A DNA stretch of 64,000 nt from Acanthosepion esculentum (GCA_964036315.1 OZ038508.1:44710129-44774128), one strand, 5' to 3'; shown: positions 41,910 through 53,440, counted from the stretch's first letter. Made by a program: numbers and translations. Notes: generated by a model from the letters alone, not told the origin.

Positions 41910-43785
41910 GACAAGTTGTGTCTATTTATTTTAAGTAAGTTCCTTTCATATTGTCTGATAAGCTTAATAACATTATCATTGAAAGACGAAAGGAAATCAC
42001 TATATTGACACATGTTTAAATCCGATCTAAGCTTTCGGCTTACATAAGCCATTATCAAAGATGACAATTACATTTCAATATATCAAACAATACACGGACG
42101 AAACAATAATGATAGTGTGTTTTTGTTGCATGAAAAATTTCAAAGCAACCACAAATTCGGAAGCGAAAATCGCATCGCAGCTCGGACGTCACACATGACC
42201 ACGCTTTAAGTATGGAAAGCCGTTGGTATAAACCAATGTCTTTAGTTATCAATTATAGGCATATATATATATATTTGAAAACGTGTTCAAGTCCTGGTAA
42301 AATGGGAATTTGTCCATGCTAGTTATGTAGATTCTTCAGTGCTAAAGATGATGATTATTTACGGTTATATCTTCTGGATTCATCATTTATTCTGGGGGCT
42401 TGGTGGATAAATTGATTATTTATATCAACATTATGTATTAATTATTATTTATACCTCATTAAAATTTAGTTATTTGTTTTTATATTTTGGGTTTCTATGA
42501 TTCTCTGTTAAGGAATTTGTACAATGCTTATTAGAAGAAGGTTGTGGAGCATTATTTCATCTTTCTCCTTCTGTTATGGTTGTAGGTAGCGTAGGAGGAA
42601 TATGTTTTCATGTCTGCATTTGGAAAATAAGCCAGTAAACTATTAATCATATTGAGTGAATGCATGGTAAAACATACAAAAATAAAGATGTTAAACTGTC
42701 TGACGCTAATTAGAGTAACACAACAATGGATATTGTGGTGAAGTTACCTCCTGAACGTTCATGGCGCCTGAATAAAGAAAAAAGGTCTTGATTTGATTGC
42801 TATGAATGTTACCTTGTCTCTTCGATTATAGGGATTAGTTTAGCAAAATATCTCCAGCGAGATTGTTCACAAATTCATTGGCACTTTCAATCATTTTCTA
42901 TTAACTGTACAAACTTTTGGCGTAGGTGTTTTTAAAAAAACACAAAATATTCACACCTTCAAGTACAATACGTCAGACATATTTATTTCTTTACAGCTTC
43001 AGGGATAGAATCTTTAAAAAATATTCTTACTTTGAAAAACAAAACAAACAAATGATAAGCTTATAAAATATATTTTTTGAATAACGTTTCAAAATAAATG
43101 TCCCTTGAGACAACAACAAAAAATCTAAAAAAAAATGTCATGTGATATTTGGCTATCCAATAACAGGTGGATAATCGCGTTAGAAATGCTCAATGGATAT
43201 CTTCGCTTCTTTAAATTAATAACTCGGAGATTGACCATCCCACGCATAGAGAATTGCATTCAAACAATGAAAGAAATCGATGTTATTGCATTATGGATTC
43301 ATTTACTTCAGAATTACTCACTTTAGATCTTAAGATGGATTGGAAATGCACAAAATGGAGGTAAAATATAATAAGAACAATTTACAATGAGGGAAAAGAA
43401 CGCATTTAAATTTCGATGAGAACCTGCTTGTTTTCTGATATTCTTGTGATAGATGCGGCTTCATTTTCTAAACAGAGAAATGAAACGGGCCAAATATGAA
43501 AGAAAAGCAGAGCGGAAGCCAAACGAAAACAAAAAAATGAAAATCTTAAAGAAGGTAAAGTCTGATGAATAAAAGGGAAAGAATAATATAAATACAGATG
43601 TAGAAGAAAAGAATTAAAGGAATCAGATAAAAAAAAGAAAGAAAGAAAAGGGAAAATTGGAGTGTGAAATAAACAGAGAAGAATGAAGAATAGTGTTATA
43701 GAATTAATTAAATATTACGAATAGAAAGCCAAGTAAAAAGGACGAGTAAAATTGAAAATATAAGTTCGTTGATATGATTTTAAAT
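41905..43785. other. 1.9 kb without recognised genes
   Basis: One tail-like motif lies on the - strand at 42010-42050: TTGATAAT, helix GGCTTA/TAAGCC, then GAAAGC, resembling a decayed hammerhead core. Short open frames show no similarity. Confidence 0.45.
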
Positions 43786-43786
43786 A

Positions 43787-44220
43787 TTCGTGTGGACGGA
43801 AAGTGCGACACTGAAATCTGAAGACGTCTTCCAAAATCTAAGCCAAGTAATAAGAAACAAGAAAGTTGTGTCACAAGCAAAGAAAATAATTACAGGACTG
43901 TTACGTAATATCAGTTTTCTTATATGTCAGAGAATACTGAACAATCTCCTTATATATGAAAAGAGACAAGAAGCAACAAAAATATGGCTGTGCAGAAAAA
44001 GGCTAAGAATGCCATAGAACGAAAATGTGAATGATGACGAAGTTTTAGAGAAAATGGGAAGAAAATTGACTTTTCTACTTAACATAAGGAAGGAACAGTT
44101 GAAAATTCTAGCGCACATAATGAGCAAAGGGGGTTTAGAAAATTTGTTACTCACAAGATACTTCGAAGAGGCACAGAGGATGACAATGTATAAATTACCG
44201 AGCGAGATTACGTAAAGATG
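43787..44220 (+). pseudogene. LINE ORF2 C-terminal relic (family L2c), best copy
   Basis: Frames read MWTESATLKSEDVFQNLSQV, IRNKKVVSQAKKIITGLLRN, ILNNLLIYEKRQEATKIWLC, RKRLRMP, a stop, then NENVNDDEVLEKMGRKLTFL, LNIRKEQLKILAHIMSKGGL, ENLLLTRYFEEAQRMTMYKL. This is the LINE C-terminus after the RT: SECWTxSxxxxKRLEAxEMWxYRRMLRI, VSNDEVLxK, RKRQLxFLGHIMRKxGLENLLLTGxIEG. It continues into repeated units at 44275-45300. The RT is absent. Confidence 0.85.
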
Positions 44221-44274
44221 TTAGGGAGATAACAAAAAGACAACATTTGACAGCTACAAAGGGTGGGAGATTTA

Positions 44275-45300
44275 AAAGAACCATGAGCGCCAACGTCCTG
44301 AAGGGACACGGTACAAGCAGAAAAAGTATGTGAGAAATAAAAAGAGGTTAACGTAAAAGAACAGCTAAAAATAAATACCTATACAACAGTGTATATAGAC
44401 TAGATAAAAATGAATTAAGCATGAATAAACAACATATAAAATCGGGTAAGTAACAGAAATGTGGTTTATGCAGAAGGATGATTAGGACACAATTAACAGA
44501 ACGTGTGAGTAACGACGAGGTTTTAGATAAAGAGGAAACGTATATTTAACATCAGAAAGAGACAACTGGTGTTTCTAGGGCACATAATGAAGAAGGACGT
44601 CTTGGAAAATCAGGTACTCATAGGACAGATTGAGAGAGAGAGAGAGAGTGATAGAGAGACGGAGAGAGAGACAAAATATGACATAATGAGCTTGTGTGAA
44701 TGAATGTCGAAACAAAATTTAGGAGAAATAACAGAAAGAAAGAATTTATAAAGAACTACAAGAGACAGGAAAATGTGGAGAGTCATAATCGTCAACGTCC
44801 CGAAGGGACCCGGTACAAAGCAGAAAAAGTATGTGGGAAATAAAAAGAGGTTAACGTAAAAGAAGTGCTAAAAATAAATACCTATACAACAGTGTATATA
44901 GACTAGATAAAAATGAATTTGGGATGAATAAGCAACATATAAGATCAGGTAACAGAAATGTGGTTATGCAGAAGGATGATGAGGATACAATTAACCGAAC
45001 ATGTGAGTAACGACGAAGTTTTACAGAAAGCGGAAACGTATTTAACATCAGAAAGAGACAATTGATGTTTCTAGGAAGAAGGAAGGCTTGGAAAATCAGG
45101 TACTCACAGGACAGATTGAAGGCAAGTGAGAGAGAGAGAGAGAACATATGACATTGTGAGCTTGAGTGAATGAATGGTGGAACAAGGTTTAGGAGAAGTA
45201 ACAGAAAGAAAGAATTTATAAAGAGCTACAAGAGACAGGAAAATGTGGAGAGCCATGATCGTCTACGTCCTGAAGGGATACGGCACAGGAAGAGAAAGTA
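44275..45300 (+). pseudogene. tandem LINE L2c tail units, period about 470-490 bp
   Basis: Three tail segments occur: ATGAGCGCCAACGTCCTGAA at 44284, ATAATCGTCAACGTCCCGAA at 44787, ATGATCGTCTACGTCCTGAA at 45257. They code for the DRKMWRAMIVYVLKG-type end. Two intervening units (44440-44640 and 44950-45130) code RTQLTERVSNDEVL or RMMRIQLTEHVSNDEVLQK, then NIRKRQLVFLGHIMKK, ENQVLIGQIE, with frameshifts. Units share GAAAAAGTATGTGGGAAATA and CTATACAACAGTGTATATAG, so they are tandem copies of one LINE 3' segment. Confidence 0.85.
44630..44672. repeat. (GA)n tract
   Basis: GAGAGAGAGA run within the tandem unit; also present in reduced form at 45128-45143. Confidence 0.8.
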
Positions 45301-45484
45301 TATTCGAATTCACTAATAGATAACCATATTGAAGAAGAAGTAAGTTATGTAACGAATATTACGAAATAATTCAACAAAAAAGATGTATACCTCGTATCTT
45401 CCGCTGCACTTTTAGCATTGTCAACCATTATAGATGTTTGTCTATTAATTCATCTTAATTGCATTTGTTTTATTTACTATGCGA

Positions 45485-46080
45485 CTATTTTATAAGCATT
45501 TCACCCCAAGCAAGGTGGGAGTGCCACTAGCACGCAAGGGATTACAGAGAGTAGGAACAAGTGTAAAGAGGTTTGATAGAGGAAAGGATGAAGAGAAGGA
45601 CGGGGAATTAGATCAAGACATCTGAAAATGTCGACTGATATTCCATTCGAATAATTGACTATTATAGCAATCAGGGAATCAAGTAAGAGGAAGGGAGTTC
45701 CACAGACAGGAGGTGCAAGACATGAAGCTACTGGAGTAGAAGAAACACCTATATTTAACAGTTTCGACCATGAAAGTGTGGGACTGAGATACCAACCTAG
45801 TAGCACGCTTAAATTCATGCAGTTTAGGAACCAGTGAAAGTAGCTCGTCAGAACAGTTACCGTGGAAGTATATGTAGAAAAGATAGAGAGAAGCAACGGC
45901 GCGACTGTGAGAGAGTAACTGTAGAGGATATGCTAGCTTAGAACCAGTCACATTGTATATCCGTCTCTGGATTTTGTCGATGACCTTGAGACGAACAGCT
46001 GGAGCTCTACAACATATATGGTAGCTACATTCCATGCAAGGGCGAAATGGCTGTCGGAAAATTATCGTGAATTTTTAATA
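45485..46080 (-). pseudogene. LINE L1c 3' end
   Basis: The - strand reads MECSYHICCRAPAVRLKVID, KIQRRIYNVTGSKLAYPLQL, LSHSRAVASLYLFYIYFHGN, CSDELLSLVPKLHEFKRATR, LVSQSHTFMVETVKYRCFFY, SSSFMSCTSCLWNSLP. The frame is open over 118 codons. A UTR with TAGTGGCACTCCCACCTTGC and GGGGTGAAAT follows at about 45500. Same family as 21690. It is less decayed than the others. Confidence 0.85.
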
Positions 46081-46310
46081 AAGCGAGATTTAACAAACAT
46101 TATTCATTTTTGCCTAGAAGTTTTTATTTTTTGTTGTTTCTCGTCGCAACTACTCGGAAAACCATTTTACTGACATTAGTACACAACTACGAGTATTATA
46201 TCCATTGCTATAAAAAGCTTAATCAGATGGATAACATCTCGTTTCATTAGCAGAAAATGTAATTGCAAAATTTCTTAAATTCCTCCCTTATTTTTGAGAG
46301 TACGAAGAAA
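46081..46310. other. stretch without recognised features
   Basis: AT-rich. Confidence 0.4.
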
Positions 46311-46317
46311 TTACTAC

Positions 46318-46380
46318 CGAAGAAAAGCCTGCCGAAATTCTAGTCAAATACATGACTAGAATTTCGGTAACTTTTCTTCG
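46318..46380. repeat. 63 bp imperfect hairpin
   Basis: CCGAAATTCTAGTCA (46332-46346) pairs exactly with 46353-46367 across a six-base loop. Beyond a small internal loop, CGAAGAAAA (46318-46326) pairs exactly with 46372-46380. The size and shape resemble a pre-miRNA stem or a tiny palindromic MITE. Confidence 0.6.
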
Positions 46381-46779
46381 AAGCTACGCAAATCATCTTT
46401 CTGCAGTCATCTGTAATCAATTAATAATATCCTTTTGAGTGTTTGATGAAACAGTCAGCCATTATTAATTATTGACTAGCATTACTTATATATTAATTTT
46501 ATTTACTTTTAATCGCAGCATTTAACTCTCATACTCTATGGTCATTCGTGAATAATTACTGATGTTATCTTGAATCTTTACTGTATTCGATGATGCATGG
46601 AAAACATTATTAATGTTTAACAAATATTTCTTTCATGTTAATTTCAGTCGCTTTTTACAGTAAACAGAGCGAATCGTGAATAAACATTAAGCCCTTTCCT
46701 AACTAATAGAATAACGGTCTGAGTAATTTTGTTTAATTGATTCATTTATAAAACAGTTTGCCTCTTAATGAACGTATTT
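46381..46779. other. stretch without recognised features
   Basis: AT-rich. Confidence 0.4.
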
Positions 46780-47340
46780 CAACAGATAACTGAAGAAGGA
46801 TATTGAATATATGAAGCCATCTGACGTAGGCAACAAATATGAATATATCTATTGAGGGGTCTCCCCTTTACACACAAATGGACTCAACTAAGGTATACAT
46901 ATACTACTACCAGTGAATACCCGAACTGTCAAGTAGGAGTCGAGACGGAACGACAGAAGAGTTCAGTAGGAGTAGAGTAAGTCACACACAGAGACGGCGG
47001 CAAGCGTCACAGTTAGCGAGCATGTAGACTCAGTAAAGAGTCATACCGCGATACTTCAATACCAAGACTGTATATATATATTAGTGCTACTAACCCACAT
47101 TTCTGGATCTACTAACCCGTATTACCAGTTTGTATTATTACGTTAATACATTTATTTTCCTTATCCATTCCTGGCGTTTGTTATTCATTGATATCGGATT
47201 CATCCCGGAATCCATAACAATATCATTACATAATAATGATAATTCCGCACTTCGGAAAGTTGAAGATGTAGAACTTACCAATGCAAAAGTAAAGAGAGTA
47301 ACGAAAAAGCGCAGAAGATTAGTTTAATTCACAGAACGTT
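46780..47340 (+). repeat. dispersed repeat R6, copy 1, occupied by E1
   Basis: TTTCAACAGATAACTGAAGA, CATCTGACGT, CAACAAATATGAATATATC, then (after E1) ATTACATAATAATGATAATT match 48338-48495, which lacks the insertion. Confidence 0.8.
46850..47219 (-). mobile_element. solo-LTR-like element E1, copy 2 (370 bp)
   Basis: In element sense it starts TGTTATGGATTCCGGG and ends AGACCCCTCAATA. ATATC stands on both sides (46845-46849 and 47220-47224). The related empty site at 48401-48420 has one ATATC, so the ends and the 5-bp duplication are directly supported. See copy 1 at 39246-39620. Confidence 0.85.
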
Positions 47341-48330
47341 AACAAATATTTTTAGATTGTAAGGTGTCTTTTGGAGATAATAATGATACACGTTTTAATA
47401 TTTAACCTAGATTTGGAGAAAGAAGAGGTGGGATCATACCTTTCCCAAAGGTAATTAAGTTTAAGTGAATATAACGAAACCATCAGTAATTAGAACGCTG
47501 TTCTCTGATTAATTATTCCGAGCCATTATCAATTAAACAACTCGAATATCAATGACTTACAATACCTAGTATTCCCAAGCAAGTACTAACCAGGCATAAT
47601 TTCGGTGATTGTACAGGGACCGGTGTTTCAACGTGATTTGAGCAGTTGAAATAAAATCAAATGCAACCAAGATAATAAATAAAATATGCTAGAAACTAAT
47701 AATTGTTGATTGTGGGTTGAAAATAAACAGAAAACAAAGAATAATTGTTGTAGTCAAATGAACAAAGAAAATTGACATCTTGTTGAATTACAGAAAACGA
47801 ATATTTGTGAATGTTGCATTTTCTCTTATTACAATATAGTTCCATCTTTTGCTTTTAGCTGTCACTCATATTCGATAACGTCTCAAAGAAATGAAAGCGA
47901 AATATCTATTCAATTCATTAATGCGAAGCAGGCGGCGTGCGTACAAAATAACGCTTTTCGACACAGAAAAGGAAACCGGGAGCTGACTTCAAATTAAGCC
48001 TTTGTCTGCTACGTTAACACTCACACATCTTGCTTGGGGAAAGAAAGAAATCCTTCTTTTATCCAGACCCTTCAAGCTATGGTTAAGATGCCTGAGTAGA
48101 ATAGGTTCACTCAACTTGGATGTCAACCCATTTAAGAAAAGGATATTTCTAAATATAAATTTTGAGACTACTCTTTTTTCTAGTCTAAGAAAGGAAAAAA
48201 AATGTCTGTGGAGAACCATGATCGCCTATGTACTGATTAGGTGTATCATAAAAACAAAACAAAATGTCTCCCAGTTTGGAAGCTGGGATCAGTGAACGAT
48301 GTGGATTCGTTTCGAATTTCCCAGAATGTA
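47341..48330. other. stretch with weak LINE L2c tail near 48180-48240
   Basis: RKEKKCLWRTMIAYVL on the + strand resembles the DRKMWRAMIVYVLKG end of the L2c LINE. Nothing else is recognised. Confidence 0.35.
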
Positions 48331-48337
48331 AACAATT

Positions 48338-48495
48338 TCAACAGATAACTGAAGAAGGATGTTGACTGTACAAAAGCATCTGACGTTTTCAACAAATATG
48401 AATATATCATTACAAAATAATGATACTTCTTTACCTTTAAAACGTACCGAGGTAGGTGAAAAAGTAAAAAAAAATATAACGAGCATATAAGTGGA
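48338..48495 (+). repeat. dispersed repeat R6, copy 2 (E1-free)
   Basis: Same blocks as 46780-47340 but continuous across the site where E1 inserted: CAACAAATATGAATATATC then ATTACAAAATAATGAT. Confidence 0.8.
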
Positions 48496-48499
48496 GAAT

Positions 48500-49030
48500 G
48501 GGATTTTTCTAATGGTCGTAAAAGTTCAGATGAAAAGAAGAGAAAACAAATAATACCTGCGGCTAACATAGAAGTAGGACGCTGAAGATTTAAGGACATC
48601 GTAAATGCGGACTAAGACGCCAGAGGGTGTAAGACAATGAGAAAATTTTAGTAAGGAGAAAGAACAATAAAAGTAGAGAATCCAGAAGACGGAAGATTAT
48701 TATTGATGTTGTATTTAAATTATTGAAGATCGTAGGTAGAAGGCATGAAAGCAACCGAAGAAATAAAAAAAAAAACGAAAATAAATATATTAAAATAGAA
48801 CAGTATCGTTATATTTATTTTAACAGTAACACGATGAAACCTCGTTACCAATCAAGCAGTACGCTTAAATTAAAGGACGATTATAACATTATTAATAATC
48901 GGAATTTTACAGACTCAAGAGAGTTACGTCTATGACAGAGACATATTACTGTGAGTCCAAGGGGAAAATGGAAATCTCCATAAAAAGAATAATTTGAAAA
49001 TGTATTTCATAATTGCAGTCTTTTTGCATA
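48500..49030. other. A-rich stretch without recognised features
   Basis: Poly-purine rich; no similarity. Confidence 0.4.
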
Positions 49031-49034
49031 GCTG

Positions 49035-49250
49035 CTTCTAATATTTACATAATTTACATATTCGGACCGTTGTCCTCATCTTTATTGTCACGACGTTTCG
49101 AATGTTGTAAGATTTGGCCTTCTTCATGTGATTGGCATTTCGAACTGATCCCTTTATTTCGTCGGAACGGGGAATCCTGTTCTAGTTACACGTGCCATGC
49201 CTCTTCCGGTTGTCTCAGTTATCTCCCTTTAACTCAGTTCTTTACCTTGC
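49035..49250 (-). mobile_element. SINE family S1 copy C
   Basis: The - strand reads AACTGAGACAACCGGAAGAG, CATGGCACGTGTAACTAGAA, AAATAAAGGGATCAGTTCG, CATGAAGAAGGCCAAATC and CGAAACGTCGTGAC, then tail CGAATATGTAAATTATG. It is inverted relative to copy D, 5' ends facing. Confidence 0.85.
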
Positions 49251-49254
49251 GTTT

Positions 49255-49590
49255 AAAAGGACCCGTGTGGATAAAAGCGTTGGTTGGATCCAGTGACTCT
49301 ACCCAAAGACTTGTGAGTTCAATACCTGGCTACGGCAGTGATGAACAAAGAAAGAAAGAAAAAAAACTTGGAGAGTTGAGTTAAAGGGAGATAACCGAGA
49401 CAAGACGGAAGAGGCATAGTACGTGGAACTAGAATATTCTACTGGATTGACGGGTTCAGTTCGTAATTCCAATCACCTGAAGAAGGCCGGGGCATACAAC
49501 GGCCGAAACGTTTGTGAAGATGATAACAGCCCGAACAATCTAAATAATGTAAATAATTACAATTTCACCATCTCAGAAATATAGATAGAT
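49255..49590 (+). mobile_element. SINE family S1 copy D, full length with tRNA-like head
   Basis: Head: GGATAAAAGCGTTGG, GGATCCAGTGAC, TGTGAGTTCAATACCTGGC (B box). Body: AGATAACCGAGACAAGACGG, TACGTGGAACTAGAATATTC, GGTTCAGTTCG, CACCTGAAGAAGGCCGGGGC, AACGGCCGAAACGTTTGTG. Tail: CGAACAATCTAAATAATG, CATCTCAGAAATATAGATAG. About 330 bp. Confidence 0.88.
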
Positions 49591-49599
49591 ACTGTTTCT

Positions 49600-50204
49600 A
49601 ACATACCATTGAAATGTGAGAGTTACGCTGGATTACAGACGTTGGTCACTGAACGAGTTGAGGAATCCTTACAATACCGAATAATTTGTATGGCTGTTAA
49701 TATTCAAATTGTTAGACTATTAACGAGAGTTATTTATTAAGATTTCCTAACCTTGCACCAAGTTACAATTGTCCAGACCCCAATGAGAACTAAAGTAACG
49801 AGACAATCAAATGGTCTACGGACATAGTTTCATAATCATTACGCGTTCTGGATATTTGCTAGCCTTAATTTAATTAGACACACCTTGGTAATAATTATAA
49901 GGATAGTGACACTTTGAATTGAGAGTACAATTGAATAGTCTGCGGTGGTTTCTAAATATCACCCGGTAGCTGATACTGTTAAGGCTAACCGAATGAAAAA
50001 GGGTGTCGCTGTCAAGCAGTAAAGAAAATAAGAATCGTAAATCTTGAAGTACGAAGAGAAAGTAACAACGAACGGTTTTGAGAAATATTGACCTTTATAA
50101 GGATTTACAATTACAAGATGTAGAATTGGGGAAGAAAAAGTGGAGAAATAGATACGAAAAGAAAGAGGAACAACGTCGACGTAAAGCAGAAGAGTCAGCA
50201 ATAA
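49600..50204. other. stretch without recognised genes
   Basis: No similarity seen. Confidence 0.4.
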
Positions 50205-50510
50205 CTAACGCCTTTATCCACTATGCCATGTGTCCTTAGTTAGATCCAGTGACAGGACCCAAAGAGTGTGAGTTCAATACCTGGTTATGGCGGTGAACTT
50301 TCAGAGGGGAATTAACAGGAGGTAACTGACATCCATTATAGACATGGCACGTGGATCTAGAACAGTCTACCCCAGTGAGCGAAATAAAGGGTTCAATTCG
50401 ACTTTCCAACCACCTGAAAAAGGCCGGAGCGTACAACGGCCAAAATATTGTGATAAAAATGGCGACAAAGATTAGGACAATAGTCCGAATAATGAAAATA
50501 GTTTAAATAA
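50205..50510 (+). mobile_element. SINE family S1 copy E
   Basis: Head TATCCACTATGCCATGTGTC, AGTGTGAGTTCAATACCTGG; body GACATGGCACGTGGATCTAG, AAATAAAGGGTTCAATTCG, CACCTGAAAAAGGCCGGAGC; tail GTCCGAATAATGAAAATAG. Confidence 0.88.
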
Positions 50511-51600
50511 GAAGAAATACTGAAGAAATGAAAAAAAGTAAATGGGAAGGAAAAAGAAGAAAAAAGTGGACGGAGAAGAATAAGACGGAAACGATAAAAA
50601 TTCCAATGTAAAGAATTAAAAACAACGATTTTCGAGTATCGTTCAAAAGACAGCAGACGAGAGAAATGCATGTAAAGGAGAAATATTTAGACAAGGATGA
50701 AATGCGCAAGAATAAAAAAATGGTAATAAGCAAATATGAATAATTTAAAAAAAGAAATAGAACGCGAAGAAATCTCTTCCCAAATGAAAAACAAGAGAAA
50801 TATATGTTACCCAGAAGATGAAAAATAAAATAAATAAAAGAAAGAAATTGAGGGGAATATGAAAACGTAGAAAACGAATGAGAATATGAATGAATAAACG
50901 TCGAATGCGATGAGGCTAGCAAATAATGGAAACAAAATAAAAACCATGGAAGAGGGAAACAAAAGGGAAAATCAGCAATGTTGCAATTTCATTTATTTGC
51001 TTCGAAATCGCCGCCATATTTCCTGAAAGGAATTGACTACACGAGAAGATCAGCTTGTGTTGAATGACATCACAGGATTTCTTGAGTGACAGTTACGCGT
51101 GGAAGGAAGGAAGGTATGCAAAGGGAGTCAACAGTAGGATGCAGCTTAGGGGCAGGCTGGATATAATCTCCAAGATGGACCTTACCTTTGATCTATACAA
51201 TATGGGAGAAGGGATTGAAAAACAAAACAAAACAAAACAAAAAAGTACGAAACGATCTCTTTCTTTCTTGCTTCACAAGATCTATACATTTACCTGATTC
51301 TGATGATATCGGTTTAAAATAGTTGCATACACGAAGTTTAAACTTCGGCAGCTGAATGTTAATTAAGGTATGTCCACTGTATAACGTTCGAAACTTCTTT
51401 TTACTAAATGTTCACTCAAGCTAGACGGTTATTAAATGAGGTTGTTGTATGGAGGTAAGGCTAAGTAAAAGCAGATCATGAAGATATGTTAGAGAGATAC
51501 CGATTGAAAACGGAGGTTGATTCTACTATTCGGGGAAACATCTCCCCGGGAATATTTTTCCCCAAAAATAGCGGTGATGAGGAAGGAGCTATCTGAGGGC
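50511..51600. other. A-rich stretch without recognised genes
   Basis: Long purine-rich region; open frames on the - strand are Phe/Ser-rich shadows of it. Confidence 0.45.
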
Positions 51601-51609
51601 AACTTTCTT

Positions 51610-52375
51610 GCTACCAATAGAATACGAAGAGAATGATGATGACTTGACGCTGAGTACGCTGTATGGTGTGTCCTAGAAGTAAAGGTCTAAAATGTGTATA
51701 TAGACCAGTGATTCTCAACCGTTATTATATTTCAGTATCTGTCTATATTTCTAAGATGAGGTATTATGTACACTATTTACATTATTCGGACTATTGTCCT
51801 CATCTTTGTCGCCATATTTATTACAACATTTCGGCCTTTCAGTAACCGTCTATATTTCTGAGATGAGGTATTATGTACACTATTTACATTATTCGGACTA
51901 TTGTCCTCATCTTTGTCGCCATATTTATTACAACATTTCGGCCTTTCAGTAACTGTCTATATTTCTGAGATAAGGTATTATGTACACTATTTAGATTATT
52001 CGGACTATTGTCCTCATCTTTGTCGCCATATTTATTACAATATTTCGACCTTTCAGTATCTGTCTATATTTCTGACATGAGGTATTATGTACACTATTTA
52101 CATTATTCGGACTATTGTCCTCATCTTTGTCGCCATATTTATTACAACATTTCGGCCTTTCAGTATCTGTCTATATTTCTGAGATGAGGTATTATGTACA
52201 CTATTTATGTACACTATTTACGAAGAGACTGGTGATGACTTGACGCTGAGTACGCTGCATGATGTGTTCTAGACATAAAGGTCTAAAATGTGTATATAGA
52301 CCGTTATTATATTTCAGTATCTGTCTATATTTCTAAGATGAGGTATTATGTACACTATTTACATTATTCGGACAC
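51610..52375. repeat. 107 bp tandem array with duplicated flanks
   Basis: CAGTATCTGTCTATATTTCT or a one-base variant starts at 51733, 51840, 51947, 52054 and 52161, an exact 107-bp step. Each unit carries GATGAGGTATTATGTACAC, CATTATTCGGACTATTGTCC, CATCTTTGTCGCCATATTTA and CATTTCGGCCTTT, the inverse of the 3' tail of SINE family S1. The 5' flank GATGACTTGACGCTGAGTAC, TAAAGGTCTAAAATGTGTAT is itself repeated at 52228-52300 before a last partial unit at 52316. Confidence 0.93.
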
Positions 52376-52685
52376 TTGGCACATTTGATAAAGGCGTTAG
52401 TTAGATCCAGTGCCTGGAACCAAAGAGTGTGAATTCAATTCCCGGTTAAAGCAGTGGAGAACTTGGAGAGGGGAATTAACAAGAGATAACCGATAACTGA
52501 CTTACATTAAATATGGCACGTGGAACTAGATCACTCTACCCCAGTGAGCGAAATAAAGGGTTCAGTTCGACATTCCAACTACCTGAAAAAGGCCGGAGCG
52601 TACAGCGGCTGAAACCTTGTAATAAATATGGGGACAAAAATGAGGACTATAGTCCGAATAATGTAAATAGCGTCAGTATATTTCT
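52376..52685 (+). mobile_element. SINE family S1 copy F
   Basis: Head AAAGGCGTTAGTTAGATCC, TGTGAATTCAATTCCCGG; body TATGGCACGTGGAACTAG, AAATAAAGGGTTCAGTTCG, TACCTGAAAAAGGCCGGAGC; tail GTCCGAATAATGTAAATAG. It abuts the 107 bp array, whose units are its own tail in inverse. Confidence 0.88.
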
Positions 52686-52724
52686 TTCAATGCGTACTAT
52701 CTGCATTAATTAAATGTTCCCTAC

Positions 52725-53160
52725 TATGGTTACCCATTTGAAAGCGCCCAACGAAAACATTGATAATTATTTACTATCGCTGAGCACAGAACATTAAGAT
52801 TCGATTCGAAATCACTTCATAAATGTTCCGTCTAATTTTGACCACGATTTCTGGTCATCGAAGCCTCAAAATAAAACATTCGACAATACCAGTTGATGCA
52901 TTTTGAATTTCGATACAAATGGAATATTCCACATTAGCTAAAAAGGTTTTATCAGTTTTATTGCAATTTTCTACTTATTTATGCAAATCAGGCTTCTCAA
53001 CCCTAAATAACATCAAAAATAAGAGGCGGGAAAGACTACACACGAATGAAAAAGAAATTAGTGGCTGCTAATGGCGTATTCGACCAAACAGTGAAGAAAT
53101 CACGAAAAACACCATGCGCAGGTTCCGCACTAAATCAGTTGCACGGATTGATTATTTTTA
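52725..53160 (+). pseudogene. hAT transposase (ZBED/FAM200-like) C-terminal relic
   Basis: The + strand reads VTHLKAPNENIDNYLLSLST, FINVPSNFDHDFW, then MEYSTLAKKVLSVLLQFSTY, LCKSGFSTLNNIKNKRRERL, HTNEKEISG, a stop, RIRPNSEEITKNTMRRF. The consensus is FPxLAKxALxxLLPFSTTYLCExGFSALxxIKTKxRNRLxVExDLRxxLSxIxPxIxxL, the hAT dimerisation domain as found in ZBED5/FAM200-type proteins. A stop and frameshift make it non-functional. The catalytic region is absent. Confidence 0.8.
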
Positions 53161-53161
53161 A

Positions 53162-53440
53162 GATTTCACTCCAAGCAAAGCAGGAGTGCCACTAGTACGC
53201 AAGGGGCTACGGAGAGTGTCAGTAAGTGAAAAGACTGGGTATAGGGGGGGGGCGTTGAGGAAAGGATAAAAATAGGAACGGAAGAGAATAAAAATCAGAA
53301 CGGGATCAAGGCAAACGAAATGTCGATGAACATTACATTTAAATTTTTGAAGATTATAGTTATCAGGGAATCAAGTAAGAGGAAGGGAGTTCCATTGTCG
53401 GGAAGTGCGAGAGATGTAGCTGATGAAATATCGTTAGATG
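53162..53440 (-). pseudogene. LINE L1c 3' UTR and last codons
   Basis: The - strand has CTCGCACTTCCCGACAATGG, AACTCCCTTCCTCTTACTTG, TAGTGGCACTCCTGCTTTGC and GGAGTGAAATC, the 3' end of L1c as at 45485. Orientation runs from 53440 down. Confidence 0.75.

Noticed and set aside
50503..50922. 139-codon Phe/Ser-rich - strand frame with apparent membrane segments
   Set aside because: It is the complement of an A-rich tract; hydrophobicity comes from poly(T)-rich codons and no family is recognised.
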